From the NCBI RefSeq assembly GCF_037860835.1, contig NZ_JBBEOG010000004.1:339960-403959 (forward strand): a stretch of DNA of 64,000 nt. Direction: 5' to 3'. A program made the position numbers and the translations under genes. Position 1 is the first letter of the stretch, and the number at the start of each line of letters is the position of its first letter. The notes under the pieces were generated by a model, which was given only the letters and a program-made list of their open reading frames with translations, ran no database searches and was not told where the DNA came from. Origin of the DNA: Aquipuribacter nitratireducens (GTDB lineage Bacteria > Actinomycetota > Actinomycetes > Actinomycetales > JBBAYJ01). This document shows, one piece after another, positions 41,001-47,664 of the stretch.

Positions 41001-41365
41001 GCTACTTCGCGAAGGGGTCCGACGCGGAGATCGAGCTGCGACGCATCACCGGGTCGCAGGCCGACGAGCAGCCGTTCCCCGTGGACCCCACGCGCCCCGG
41101 TGACATGACGGGCGGCCGCAAGGTCGACGCCTGGGACCCGCTGACGCGAACGGCCTACGAGAGCAAGAGCGGGTACGTGATCGAGGCGAGGGTCGAGGAG
41201 ACCCTCGAGCAGATCGCGAAGGACAGGGCGCTGCTGGACTCCGGCGAGTTCGCCGACGTCGAGTGGCACTTCTTCGCCAGCCAGGCGGGAACGGTCGGGG
41301 CGGATGTGCGGATCCTCGACGCACTCGACGATGCTGGCATCCCCTACGTCCTCCACCTGCCCTAG
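38057..41365 (+). CDS. secreted polymorphic-toxin-like protein: TSP3 repeats, VWA, C-terminal nuclease-fold domain
   Basis: A 1102-aa protein. Residues 1-30 are a Sec signal peptide (cut near ASA). Helices up to about 210 precede two blocks of Asp-rich thrombospondin-type-3 Ca-binding repeats (DTDGDGLTD type) at about 211-350 and 664-805. Between them is a beta domain, then a VWA domain (about 492-660) with MIDAS Asp502-X-Ser504-X-Ser506. A hydrophobic segment (about 874-898, VGFAAGGVIPIAGDAVKAG) resembles pre-toxin regions. The last 110 residues contain KVDAWD (Asp1024) and YESKSG (Glu1035, Lys1037), the D...ExK pattern of restriction-endonuclease-fold toxins. Two small genes follow at once. 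RBS GAGGGGG. I infer a contact or secreted nuclease toxin. Confidence 0.5.
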   Translation: MTRTHGWRRVLTSTVVAVALLATTPGAASAAEPPPTWRDALGAMVDTAPGVTSAERRVVASTALDAVDGVADALVADLRDDAARYADETRFAGPQAAGELLDGDRRLAVVLQAALNDGTAAEGAIVDALADVLAADVQSARTSLVDARLVAADAQDRAKVAQAERQLDQALGQWGAGQPVAVVAHLEQSVRSSGAVLADAGLLPLDRLRDLDADGLPDLFELRGGSSPLVADTDGDGLTDRFEALEGGLQHRPTTADSDADGVRDDASDVDSDGLTALDEQRLGTDPLTADTDGDGVTDAVEQDGSSDAALTDTDGDGLSDASERRTGGTLDPRDADTDDDGTGDADEVVDVTTTSGGVRVTLTGRADLADGFSATPVRGGPAAAPGGGRVGTPFELGLAPGAMAGLEQAVVELPFDPAAAGDDDLRVFVHDPTSGTWLPVPGEQPVDQNRGTVTATLEHFSVYAVFSVPGWGSTLTGLGGTCRPGGGTGASVFVDVAFVLDASGSMLSNDPQRLRQQASKNFVDALVDGDKGAVVSFASGSSLLQGLTGDKAALRAAIDRVGASGGTNIGAGVSTGLSALAAETDPTVAKIMILLTDGVGSYSSSLTARAAEERVTVYTVGLGSFVDSALLQRIADETGGAYYPVATAEDLPDVFREIEEDTGDDGRDSDGDGLSDCDEELGALDPESGERLTSDPRLPDTDGDGLPDGTEIARRDMTDLERLLLAPLGPDVVSSVLGVRSDPRAVDSDGDGLDDLTELDQGSLPRDPDSDFDDLDDGREDAEGTDPMSRDSDGDGFLDAFEVANRDQGYDALVVTEIQSGWSYLGDFLVGATCGDLFGFCESDSIAWLAGNLVSGFVVYGDVRDAISSLIRLDLIGVGFAAGGVIPIAGDAVKAGEGVVKFLRRVGADTPRGRATIDFAMGLDLPASVKVDILEEAAGGLATVRRSGVADADLVRLAKRTDMKQLESLASRATRVDSGSGYFAKGSDAEIELRRITGSQADEQPFPVDPTRPGDMTGGRKVDAWDPLTRTAYESKSGYVIEARVEETLEQIAKDRALLDSGEFADVEWHFFASQAGTVGADVRILDALDDAGIPYVLHLP

Positions 41366-41375
41366 GAGCCGCGCC

Positions 41376-41939
41376 GTGCCGATGGTCGACCACGCCGCCC
41401 TGCCGCCGGAGGAGGCGCAGCGCCGCCACGAGGCGGTGGTGGCCCGGCACGGCGAGGTACTCGAGCGGCTCCGGGCGCGCACGGCCGGCGAGGTCGACCT
41501 CGACGGCAGCCGCGACAGCCTCGTCCCGCTGTGGCGGTGGGCGGTGGCGCGGCTCGGCGAGCCGGACGCAGGGGGGGATCCGGCCGGTGCCGGGCTCCCG
41601 CCCTGGTTCGTCCGCGGTGACGACCCGCGGGAGACGGCCTTCCCGAACGGCATGTTCGTGCTCGCCGACGAGCTCGGCCACTACCTCGACGAGGTCGCGC
41701 TCCGCACCGTCCCCGGGGCGAGGTGGCGGCTCGTCGGTGAGCGGGACGGGGTGCGGATGGCCGACTTCCAGCGCTCGGGCGTGGCGCTGGGACAGGCGGA
41801 CCTCGTGGGGCCGGACGTCGCGTGGACCATGTGCCTGCGCGCCCGCAAGGGGCGCGACACGCACGACACGGCCCTGTTCGACGTGTTCCGGCGCCGGGTC
41901 GCCCACGTGGACGGCGGAGCCGCGGCCGACCGACCGTGA
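41376..41939 (+). CDS. candidate immunity protein, 187 aa
   Basis: Starts 10 nt after the toxin-like gene; AGGAG is 7 nt before the GTG at 41376. Soluble, acidic, without signal peptide, as expected of a cytosolic immunity protein. Middle region has WFVRGDDPRETAFPNGMFVLADELGHYL. I do not recognise the family, so the immunity role rests on position, size and absence of a signal peptide. An ATG at 41382 is an alternative start. The stop overlaps the next GTG. Confidence 0.5.
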   Translation: MPMVDHAALPPEEAQRRHEAVVARHGEVLERLRARTAGEVDLDGSRDSLVPLWRWAVARLGEPDAGGDPAGAGLPPWFVRGDDPRETAFPNGMFVLADELGHYLDEVALRTVPGARWRLVGERDGVRMADFQRSGVALGQADLVGPDVAWTMCLRARKGRDTHDTALFDVFRRRVAHVDGGAAADRP

Positions 41940-42274
41940 GCACGTGGCTCGTCGTCACGACGGGTGAGGTCGGCCACCAGTACGACACCTCCCTGCCGCG
42001 TCCGCCGCTGCGGGACGACGGCACCCTCGAGCGGTGGCTCGCCGAGCAGCCCGAGTACCGAGCCGCCATCGGGCTGTGGATCGGTCGCACGTTGACCGGT
42101 GAGGTGCACGTCGACCGTCGCGACGGCCCGCTGCGCACGGTCTCGCTGTCCGTCAGCGGGCGGGGTGGGGCGTCGGCGCCGGAGCACGCGCGCCTCCGCG
42201 AGCGCCTGCAGGACCTCGCCGACCGTCTCGACGGCCGGCTGTGGGACGACGACACCGAGGAGTTCGTCGACTGA
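41936..42274 (+). CDS. second small protein of the toxin locus, 112 aa
   Basis: GTG overlaps the upstream stop (GTGA), so it is translationally coupled. Cytosolic alpha/beta protein: TWLVVTTGEVGHQYDTSLPRP, AAIGLWIGRTLTGEVHVDRRDG, and an acidic C-terminus WDDDTEEFVD. No known motif. It could be a second immunity protein, or the immunity protein itself, or an accessory factor. Spacing argues strongly that it belongs to the same operon. Confidence 0.5.
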   Translation: MSTWLVVTTGEVGHQYDTSLPRPPLRDDGTLERWLAEQPEYRAAIGLWIGRTLTGEVHVDRRDGPLRTVSLSVSGRGGASAPEHARLRERLQDLADRLDGRLWDDDTEEFVD

Positions 42275-42313
42275 GCGCGCCCGGTCCCACGCCGCGCCTG
42301 TCAGGATCGTCGT

Positions 42314-42970
42314 GTGCCGCCCGGTTCCGCCGCCGAGAGTGGGCCGACGGCATCTGCTCCCCTGCCGAAGCTCGTCGTCGAGGGAACCCGGCTCACCCAC
42401 AAGACGGACCTGCTCTTCGCGTTGCACGAGCACCCCGCCGTCACCGGCCGGCGGCGGTACCGCTACCACTTCCCGGTCGTGTCCGCGGAGTGGGGCACTC
42501 TCGCGCCGGTGCCGTGGGGGCCGAGTCTCATCAGCTACCCGCCGGAGCTGGCGGACGCGGCGCGTCGCGGCTACGACGCGTGGCTCGAGCTGTTCCGCGC
42601 CCACGCGCACTACCCGTGGTTCGTCGACCGCTTCCACGTGTCGACGCAGGTCCACCAGGCCGCAGCCGGGCGTCCGGTCGACCTGCGTGACGTCGACACC
42701 GCGCTCGCCGACCTCGGCTTCCGGCACGTGCTGTGCGTCCGTGACCCCGCCACGTTCAGGGCCGCACGGCTGCGCCGTCTCGAGGTCTCGGGCAATCCTT
42801 CGCAGTACGACGACCTCGAGGTCTTCGTGCGTGAGCAGGAGGCCATGCGGGCAGCGGTGACCGCCTCCGCCCTGCCGTCGCTGGTCGTCGACGTGAGCGA
42901 CGACGACGTCGAGCGCGCCGCCGAGGCCGTCGTCGCCTGGTTGCGGCAGGACGGGGTCGTGCCGACCTGA
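42314..42970 (+). CDS. P-loop kinase-like protein, 218 aa
   Basis: Looks like a thymidylate/deoxynucleoside-kinase-type P-loop protein. The N-terminal KLVVEGTRLTHKTDLLFAL is where Walker A would be, but the Gly before Lys is His (GTRLTHKT instead of GxxxxGKT). FVDRFHVSTQVH matches the DRx substrate motif, and NPSQYDDLEVFVREQ a LID-like segment. Nucleotide binding is likely, kinase activity less sure. GTG at 42314 has CAGGAT 6 nt upstream. It lies 39 nt after the toxin locus but has its own promoter-like signal, so it is probably separate. Confidence 0.5.
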   Translation: MPPGSAAESGPTASAPLPKLVVEGTRLTHKTDLLFALHEHPAVTGRRRYRYHFPVVSAEWGTLAPVPWGPSLISYPPELADAARRGYDAWLELFRAHAHYPWFVDRFHVSTQVHQAAAGRPVDLRDVDTALADLGFRHVLCVRDPATFRAARLRRLEVSGNPSQYDDLEVFVREQEAMRAAVTASALPSLVVDVSDDDVERAAEAVVAWLRQDGVVPT

Positions 42971-42992
42971 GGCCGGCGCGGGTCGTCCGGGT

Positions 42993-43007
42993 GTCCGCTT
43001 CGCGGAC
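42993..43007. terminator. hairpin after the kinase-like gene
   Basis: GTCCGC-TTC-GCGGAC, perfect 6-bp stem with a 3-nt loop, 22 nt after the stop. No U-tract. Confidence 0.5.
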
Positions 43008-43083
43008 GTCGTGGCGGGCGCGGTGAGCCGGCAGCCACCGTCCCGCCTTGCCGGTGCGCCGGTGCCTCTGGATGCTCGGGGAG

Positions 43084-44979
43084 ATGAACGCGGTCCACAG
43101 CCACGTCACCGGTCCGACCGACCCGACGGGGGCCCGGGACGTGCCCATCGGCGCGTACGGGTTCCTCAGCGACGGGGAGGTGTCCGCGCTCGTCGCCCCC
43201 GGCGGGTCCATCGACTGGATGTGCGTGCCCCGCTTCGACTCCCCGAGCGTGTTCGGGCGGCTGCTCGGCCGGCTCGCGGGCTCCTTCCGCGTCGCCCCCG
43301 CGGACACCCGCGTGCCCGCCGCGCGCCGGTACCTGCCCGGCACGATGATCCTCGAGACGACGTGGGGGACCGACAGCGGCTGGGTCGTCGTACGCGACGC
43401 CCTCCTCATGGGGCCCTGGCACCACGACGACGACCGCTCGCGCACCTACCGGCGGACGCCCACCGACTACGCCGCCGAGCACATCCTCCTGCGGACCATC
43501 CGCTGCGTCGGCGGTGAGGCTCAGATGATCATGGAGTGCGAGCCGGTGCTCGACTACGGCCGCCGCGACGTCGAGTGGCGCTACACGGGCGACTCCTACC
43601 ACCGGGCCGAGGCCGTCGCGGACGGCGCGCCCGCGTCCGGCATCGTCCTCAGCTCCGACATGCGGATCGGCTTCGAGGGCGGTCGGGCGAGCACGCGGAC
43701 CCTGCTGAAGAACGGTGAGCAGCGCTTCGTCGCGCTGACGTGGAACGGTGCGCCGCCACCGGACGACTACGACGCCGCCTACGCCAAGCAGGTGTGGACC
43801 GCGCACCACTGGCAGCGGTGGCTCGCCCGCGGGGACTTCCCGGACCACCCGTGGCGCAGCTACCTCCAGCGCAGCGCACTCACCCTCAAGGGCCTCACCT
43901 ACGCACCGACCGGCGCCATCGCGGCCGCGGGGACGACGTCGCTGCCGGAGACCCTCGGCGGGGCGCGCAACTACGACTACCGGTACACGTGGATCCGCGA
44001 CGCGACCTTCGCCCTGTGGGGGCTGTACTCCCTCGGCTTCGACTGGGAGGCGCTCGACTTCTTCGCGTTCATCGCGGACATCGCGAGCGAGGACGAGGAC
44101 CTGCAGATCATGTACGGGATCGGCGGGGAGCGGGAGCTGCCCGAGAGCGAGCTCGACCACCTCCCGGGCTACGCGCAGTCGAGGCCCGTGCGGATCGGCA
44201 ACGCCGCCTACTGCCAGGCGCAGCACGACGTGTGGGGCGCGCTGCTCGACTCCGTCTACCTCCACGCCCGACGGGTCGACCACCTCGACAACCGGGTCTG
44301 GCCGATGCTCGAGCTGCAGGTGACCCAGGCGCTCAAGCACTGGCGCGAACCCGACGCCGGCATCTGGGAGGTGCGTGGGCCGCTGCGGCACTTCACCTCG
44401 TCGAAGATCATGTGCTGGGTGGCGGCCGACCGCGGGGCACGCCTCGCGGAGATCTTCGGGGAGCACGGCAAGGCTGCCGAGTGGTCGGCGGCCGCCGACG
44501 AGATCAAGGCGGACATCCTCGAGCACGGCGTCGACGAGCGGGGGGTGCTGACCCAGCACTACGACACGACGGCCCTGGACGCCTCGCTGCTGCTCGCCCC
44601 GCTGCTCCGGTTCCTCCCGGCCGACGACCCGCGCATCCGTGCGACGGTCCTCGCGATCGCCGACGAGCTGACGGTCGACGACCTCGTCCTGCGCTACAAG
44701 GTCGACGAGATCGACGACGGCTTCTCCGGGGAGGAGGGCACCTTCACCATCTGCTCGTTCTGGCTGGTCTCGGCGCTGTGCGAGATCGACGAGTTCGAGC
44801 GCGCCCGCGACCTGTGCGCGAAGCTGCTGTCGTTCGCCGGCCCGCTCGAGCTCTACGCCGAGGAGCTCGACCACCACACGGGCCAGCACCTCGGCAACTT
44901 TCCCCAGGCCTTCACCCACCTCGCGCTCATCAACGCGGTGCAGCACGTCATCCGCCTGGAGGGGAGCCGGGATGAGTAG
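43084..44979 (+). CDS. GH15 trehalase (mycobacterial type)
   Basis: A 631-aa family 15 glycoside hydrolase. It follows the mycobacterial trehalase pattern: YGFLSDGEVSALVAPGGSIDW, RRYLPGTMILETTW, TPTDYAAEHILLRTIRC, LPETLGGARNYDYRYTWIRD and, at the end, GEEGTFTICSFWLVSAL and LGNFPQAFTHLALINAV. It hydrolyses trehalose to two glucose in the cytosol; a glucoamylase-like activity on other alpha-glucosides is possible. GGGGAG stands directly before the ATG at 43084, so in-frame starts at 43072 or 43048 are possible. With the GH13 enzyme at 4522 it fits alpha-glucan and trehalose turnover. Confidence 0.5.
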   Translation: MNAVHSHVTGPTDPTGARDVPIGAYGFLSDGEVSALVAPGGSIDWMCVPRFDSPSVFGRLLGRLAGSFRVAPADTRVPAARRYLPGTMILETTWGTDSGWVVVRDALLMGPWHHDDDRSRTYRRTPTDYAAEHILLRTIRCVGGEAQMIMECEPVLDYGRRDVEWRYTGDSYHRAEAVADGAPASGIVLSSDMRIGFEGGRASTRTLLKNGEQRFVALTWNGAPPPDDYDAAYAKQVWTAHHWQRWLARGDFPDHPWRSYLQRSALTLKGLTYAPTGAIAAAGTTSLPETLGGARNYDYRYTWIRDATFALWGLYSLGFDWEALDFFAFIADIASEDEDLQIMYGIGGERELPESELDHLPGYAQSRPVRIGNAAYCQAQHDVWGALLDSVYLHARRVDHLDNRVWPMLELQVTQALKHWREPDAGIWEVRGPLRHFTSSKIMCWVAADRGARLAEIFGEHGKAAEWSAAADEIKADILEHGVDERGVLTQHYDTTALDASLLLAPLLRFLPADDPRIRATVLAIADELTVDDLVLRYKVDEIDDGFSGEEGTFTICSFWLVSALCEIDEFERARDLCAKLLSFAGPLELYAEELDHHTGQHLGNFPQAFTHLALINAVQHVIRLEGSRDE

Positions 44980-45089
44980 CGCCGTCGGTCCCGGTGAGCA
45001 GGTCGGGGCGGCGCGGACCCCCACCGCACGCGGAGGACGATGGCGAGCGCAGCCCCGACCTCGCGCCCGTGCCATCCGAGGAGTGCCTG

Positions 45090-45344
45090 ATGACGGTTTC
45101 CACGCCCTCCGCGTCCCGCCCACCCACGACCGAGCCTGCGACCCCGTACCCGTTCTTCGACCCGGGCGAGGTCGGCGTCGCGGGCGTCACGACGATGCTC
45201 ACGGTGCTCCTCGTGGTGGCCGTGGTGTTCGCCGGCGTGCTCCTGCTCCTCGACCGTGCGGTACCGGTCGCGGCCAGGGCCGGCCCCCCGGAGCCTCGTC
45301 GAGACCGGCGACGCAGCGCGAGGCTCAGGTCAGACGGGACCTGA
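45090..45344 (+). CDS. small single-pass membrane protein, 84 aa
   Basis: GAGGAG lies 6 nt before the ATG. A Pro/Thr-rich N-terminus leads to one membrane helix (about residues 30-54, VTTMLTVLLVVAVVFAGVLLLL), then a very Arg-rich tail. The last 20 nt overlap the convergent YqeY gene. Not conserved in any family I recognise, but the ribosome binding site is among the best in the window. About 110 nt separate it from the trehalase gene; nothing else is seen there. Confidence 0.5.
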   Translation: MTVSTPSASRPPTTEPATPYPFFDPGEVGVAGVTTMLTVLLVVAVVFAGVLLLLDRAVPVAARAGPPEPRRDRRRSARLRSDGT

Positions 45345-45774
45345 CGAGCGCCGCGACCGCGCCGCCGTCGGCGCGACCCTGCACCCGGGCGTTGACCGCC
45401 TTCATGGCCGCGCCCATCTGCTGCAGGCCCGCGTAGCCCTCGGCCGCGATCACCTCGTCGACGAGCGCCTCGAGCTCGGCGGGCGACAGCTGCTGCGGCA
45501 GGTACTGCTCGAGCAGCTCCGCCTCCGCCTGCTCCCGCTCGGCGAGCTCCGGGCGGCCCGCGTCGGTGTAGACCTGCGCGGACTCGCGGCGCTTCTTCGC
45601 CTCCTTGGCGACGACCTTCTGCGCCTCCGCGTCGCTCAGCGTCCGCTGCGTCCTCCCCGACACCTCGACCTCGCGGACGGCGGTGAGGACCATGCGCAGC
45701 GTCCCGACGCGCAGCGCGTCGCCGGCGCGCATCGCGGCGGTGAGATCCGCCCGGAGGTTCTCCACGAACGACAT
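45325..45774 (-). CDS. GatB/YqeY domain protein
   Basis: A 149-aa YqeY-type protein: MSFVENLRADLTAAMRAGD, GTLRMVLTAVREVEV, VVAKEAKKRRESAQVY and LLEQYLPQQLSPAELEALVDEVI. The domain is the tRNA-binding tail of GatB and also occurs alone, as here; its role when alone is unknown, perhaps tRNA-dependent amidation. ATG at 45774 has TAGCCT 6 nt upstream on the minus strand. Confidence 0.5.
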   Translation of the reverse strand: MSFVENLRADLTAAMRAGDALRVGTLRMVLTAVREVEVSGRTQRTLSDAEAQKVVAKEAKKRRESAQVYTDAGRPELAEREQAEAELLEQYLPQQLSPAELEALVDEVIAAEGYAGLQQMGAAMKAVNARVQGRADGGAVAALVRSRLT

Positions 45775-45780
45775 CGCTGC

Positions 45781-45786
45781 AGGCTA
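45781..45786 (-). promoter_or_regulatory. -10 hexamer TAGCCT of the yqeY-type gene
   Basis: TAGCCT, 6 nt, then ATG at 45774 on the minus strand; leaderless arrangement. Confidence 0.5.
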
Positions 45787-45835
45787 CGCGCAGTGCCTGC
45801 AGCACGGCCGCCGTGCCTGTGGACATGATGGGTCC

Positions 45836-46819
45836 GTGGCCCCCGCCCGGCAGTTCCTCGTCGCGCGCAACCCCGACGCCTCGTCGAGCCTGCCGTACCT
45901 GCTGCGCCTGCCGCTCGGCGACGGCCTCGTGTTCCGCGCGAAGGACACGTGGCCCCGCACGAGCGCGGTGTACTGCCATCCCGTGGCCGCCTCCGAGTGG
46001 CCGGCCGAGCCGGACCTCGTCGAGCAGGTGGGCGTGCGCTCGTGCGCGCGACGCGGGGCCGCCGTCGACCTCGTCCTCGACCGGAGCCGCGAGAACCGGT
46101 CCCAGCTGGTGTGGACGAGGGCCCGCGGCCGGCAGGTCGTGTTCTGGCAGTCCCCGCGCACGAGGGTCAAGTCCCGGCCCGATGTCCGCACGCCGACGGC
46201 GCGCGCCGCCGGTGTCGCACAGCTCGAGGTCGTCGTCGACGCCCACGAGCGCTACGCCTACCGCTTCGCCACCCAGCAGGTGAGCGTGGTCCGCCGGGCC
46301 CTGCCGTGCGGGGACTACGCGACCACGCACGACGGCCGGCTCGTCGCGTCGGTGGAGCGGAAGTCGCTCCCGGACCTCGTCTCCAGCCTCACGTCGGGTC
46401 GGCTCGCCCTCGCGGTCGCCGAGCTCGCGGCCCTGCCCCGCGCGGCCGTGGTGGTGGAGGAGCGGTACTCGCAGGTGTTCCGGCAGGAGCACGTGCGCCC
46501 TGCCGTCGTCGCCGACGGTCTCGCCGAGCTCCAGGTGCGGTGGCCGAACGTGCCGGTCGTGTTCTGCGACACCCGCGCCCTGGCCGAGGAGTGGACGTAC
46601 CGCTACCTCGCGGCGGCGTACCAGTGGGCGGCCGGCGAGGCGGCTGCCGCAACGGCGGTCGGCGTGGGCGACGACGCAGCCGCAGGGCCCGAGGCGCCCG
46701 AGCCGAGCACGGCCGAGGTGCGCGCGTGGGCGCGCGGTGCGGGCATCGCCGTGCCCGACCGGGGTCGGCTGCGACCGCACGTGTGGGTGGCGTGGCGGGA
46801 GGCGCACGGCCGCGCGTAG
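45836..46819 (+). CDS. ERCC4-type nuclease domain fused to Lsr2-like DNA-binding domain
   Basis: A 327-aa protein. About residues 1-110 have no clear motif. Residues about 125-265 form an ERCC4/XPF-type nuclease: VVVDAHERYAYRF, LPCGDYAT and ERKSLPDLVSSL, the Asp-X-Arg/Glu...GDY...ERK-X3-D pattern that binds metal and cuts branched DNA. The last 36 residues (STAEVRAWARGAGIAVPDRGRL...WREAHGR) match the C-terminal DNA-binding domain of Lsr2, which recognises AT-rich DNA. Role may be repair or processing of structured DNA. GTG at 45836 has CATGAT 6 nt upstream. It ends just before a strong hairpin. Confidence 0.5.
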   Translation: MAPARQFLVARNPDASSSLPYLLRLPLGDGLVFRAKDTWPRTSAVYCHPVAASEWPAEPDLVEQVGVRSCARRGAAVDLVLDRSRENRSQLVWTRARGRQVVFWQSPRTRVKSRPDVRTPTARAAGVAQLEVVVDAHERYAYRFATQQVSVVRRALPCGDYATTHDGRLVASVERKSLPDLVSSLTSGRLALAVAELAALPRAAVVVEERYSQVFRQEHVRPAVVADGLAELQVRWPNVPVVFCDTRALAEEWTYRYLAAAYQWAAGEAAAATAVGVGDDAAAGPEAPEPSTAEVRAWARGAGIAVPDRGRLRPHVWVAWREAHGRA

Positions 46820-46827
46820 GCCCGCTC

Positions 46828-46914
46828 TCAGGTCAGGAAGAACACGGGCACCCCCGACGAGGACGCGGTGGCAGGGGCCTGCGCCCCTGCCACCGCCATG
46901 CTTCCCCTCAGCAC
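46828..46914 (-). CDS. candidate leaderless small ORF, 28 aa
   Basis: TATCGT at 46921-46926 (minus strand) stands 6 nt before GTG at 46914, the spacing seen for many genes here. The peptide MLRGSMAVAGAQAPATASSS ends GVPVFFLT. An internal ATG at 46899 has GAGGGGA upstream. Codons 7-17 or so lie in a perfect 14-bp hairpin, so translation would melt the terminator, or the RNA is a short non-coding transcript. Low certainty. Confidence 0.5.
   Translation of the reverse strand: MLRGSMAVAGAQAPATASSSGVPVFFLT
46865..46896. terminator. strong hairpin between convergent genes
   Basis: Perfect 14-bp arms (46865-46878 and 46883-46896) with a CTGC loop. It serves the ERCC4-Lsr2 gene ending at 46819, and on the other strand lies inside the candidate small ORF. 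Confidence 0.5.
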
Positions 46915-46920
46915 GAGGAC

Positions 46921-46926
46921 ACGATA
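46921..46926 (-). promoter_or_regulatory. -10 hexamer TATCGT of the small ORF
   Basis: Minus-strand TATCGT 6 nt before the GTG at 46914. A possible -35, TGTCCA, lies 17 bp upstream but matches poorly. Confidence 0.5.
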
Positions 46927-46955
46927 GGCCCTTTCGTACGCTCTGGACAGATGTC

Positions 46956-47594
46956 TCAGCCGAGCGGTGCGCTGCCACTGCGGGGCACGAGGCGCGAGAC
47001 GCCCTTCCTCACCGGCACGCGTCGTCCCTCGAACACGCGGAGCAGGTGGCGGCCCAGGGGCGTGCTGTCGTCGGCGGGGGCGACGGAGAACCGGACGCGC
47101 CCGTCGGGGTGCTCCTGCGGCTCCTGGTCCCGGTCGACGACGGCCACCGTGACGACGAACCCGCTCACCGCGCTGACGATCGCCTGGACCCCGCGCTGCC
47201 GACCGGCGTCGACCGACCACCAGCCCGACGCGCTGAGCAGCGCCTCGCCGGGGTCCATCGTGGTGTGCCACCCGTAGGCGCTGCGCCACGACCAGTCGTA
47301 GTTCTCGGGAGTGGTGCGGTGGATGCTCGTCTGCTGGACGAGCAGCACCGACCGCTCCTCGAAGGCGACGAGGTCCGCCGGGTCGACCGGCGGGCGCCGA
47401 CCGAGCTCGAGGACCCGCTCCGCGTCGTAGCCCTGCTCGGCCACGGCGTCGGTCGCGCCGGGCCGCGGGACGACGTGCCAGTCGAGCAGCCCCGCACGCT
47501 GCGCCTGGGCGACGAGCGCGTGGTGCACCCCCCAGTACCGCGCGACGGCACGGCCGGAGACGAGGAGCCTGCGCCCCGACGCCGCCTCGTCCAC
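46956..47594 (-). CDS. hypothetical protein, 212 aa
   Basis: Starts with a helix-turn-helix-like stretch (LLVSGRAVARYWGVHHALVAQAQRAGLLDW), then an alpha/beta domain with RSVLLVQQTSIHRTTPENYDWSWRSAYGWHT and GFVVTVAVVDRDQE. No family recognised; the N-terminus may bind DNA. GTG at 47594 has TACCGT 6 nt upstream; a GTG at 47624 would add ten residues. Confidence 0.5.
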   Translation of the reverse strand: MDEAASGRRLLVSGRAVARYWGVHHALVAQAQRAGLLDWHVVPRPGATDAVAEQGYDAERVLELGRRPPVDPADLVAFEERSVLLVQQTSIHRTTPENYDWSWRSAYGWHTTMDPGEALLSASGWWSVDAGRQRGVQAIVSAVSGFVVTVAVVDRDQEPQEHPDGRVRFSVAPADDSTPLGRHLLRVFEGRRVPVRKGVSRLVPRSGSAPLG

Positions 47595-47600
47595 GTGATG

Positions 47601-47606
47601 ACGGTA
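47601..47606 (-). promoter_or_regulatory. -10 hexamer TACCGT of the 212-aa protein gene
   Basis: Minus-strand TACCGT, CATCAC, then GTG at 47594; it favours this start over 47624. Confidence 0.5.
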
Positions 47607-47664
47607 GCCGGAGCCCCGAAGCACCCCTCACCCAAACGCCGTTCGTGGACAATACGGGGGTCTG

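Noticed and set aside
43048..43083. Longer N-terminus of the trehalase from GTG 43048
   Set aside because: Added residues are not part of the family pattern; ATG 43084 is nearer the conserved start, though the ribosome binding site is too close to be decisive.
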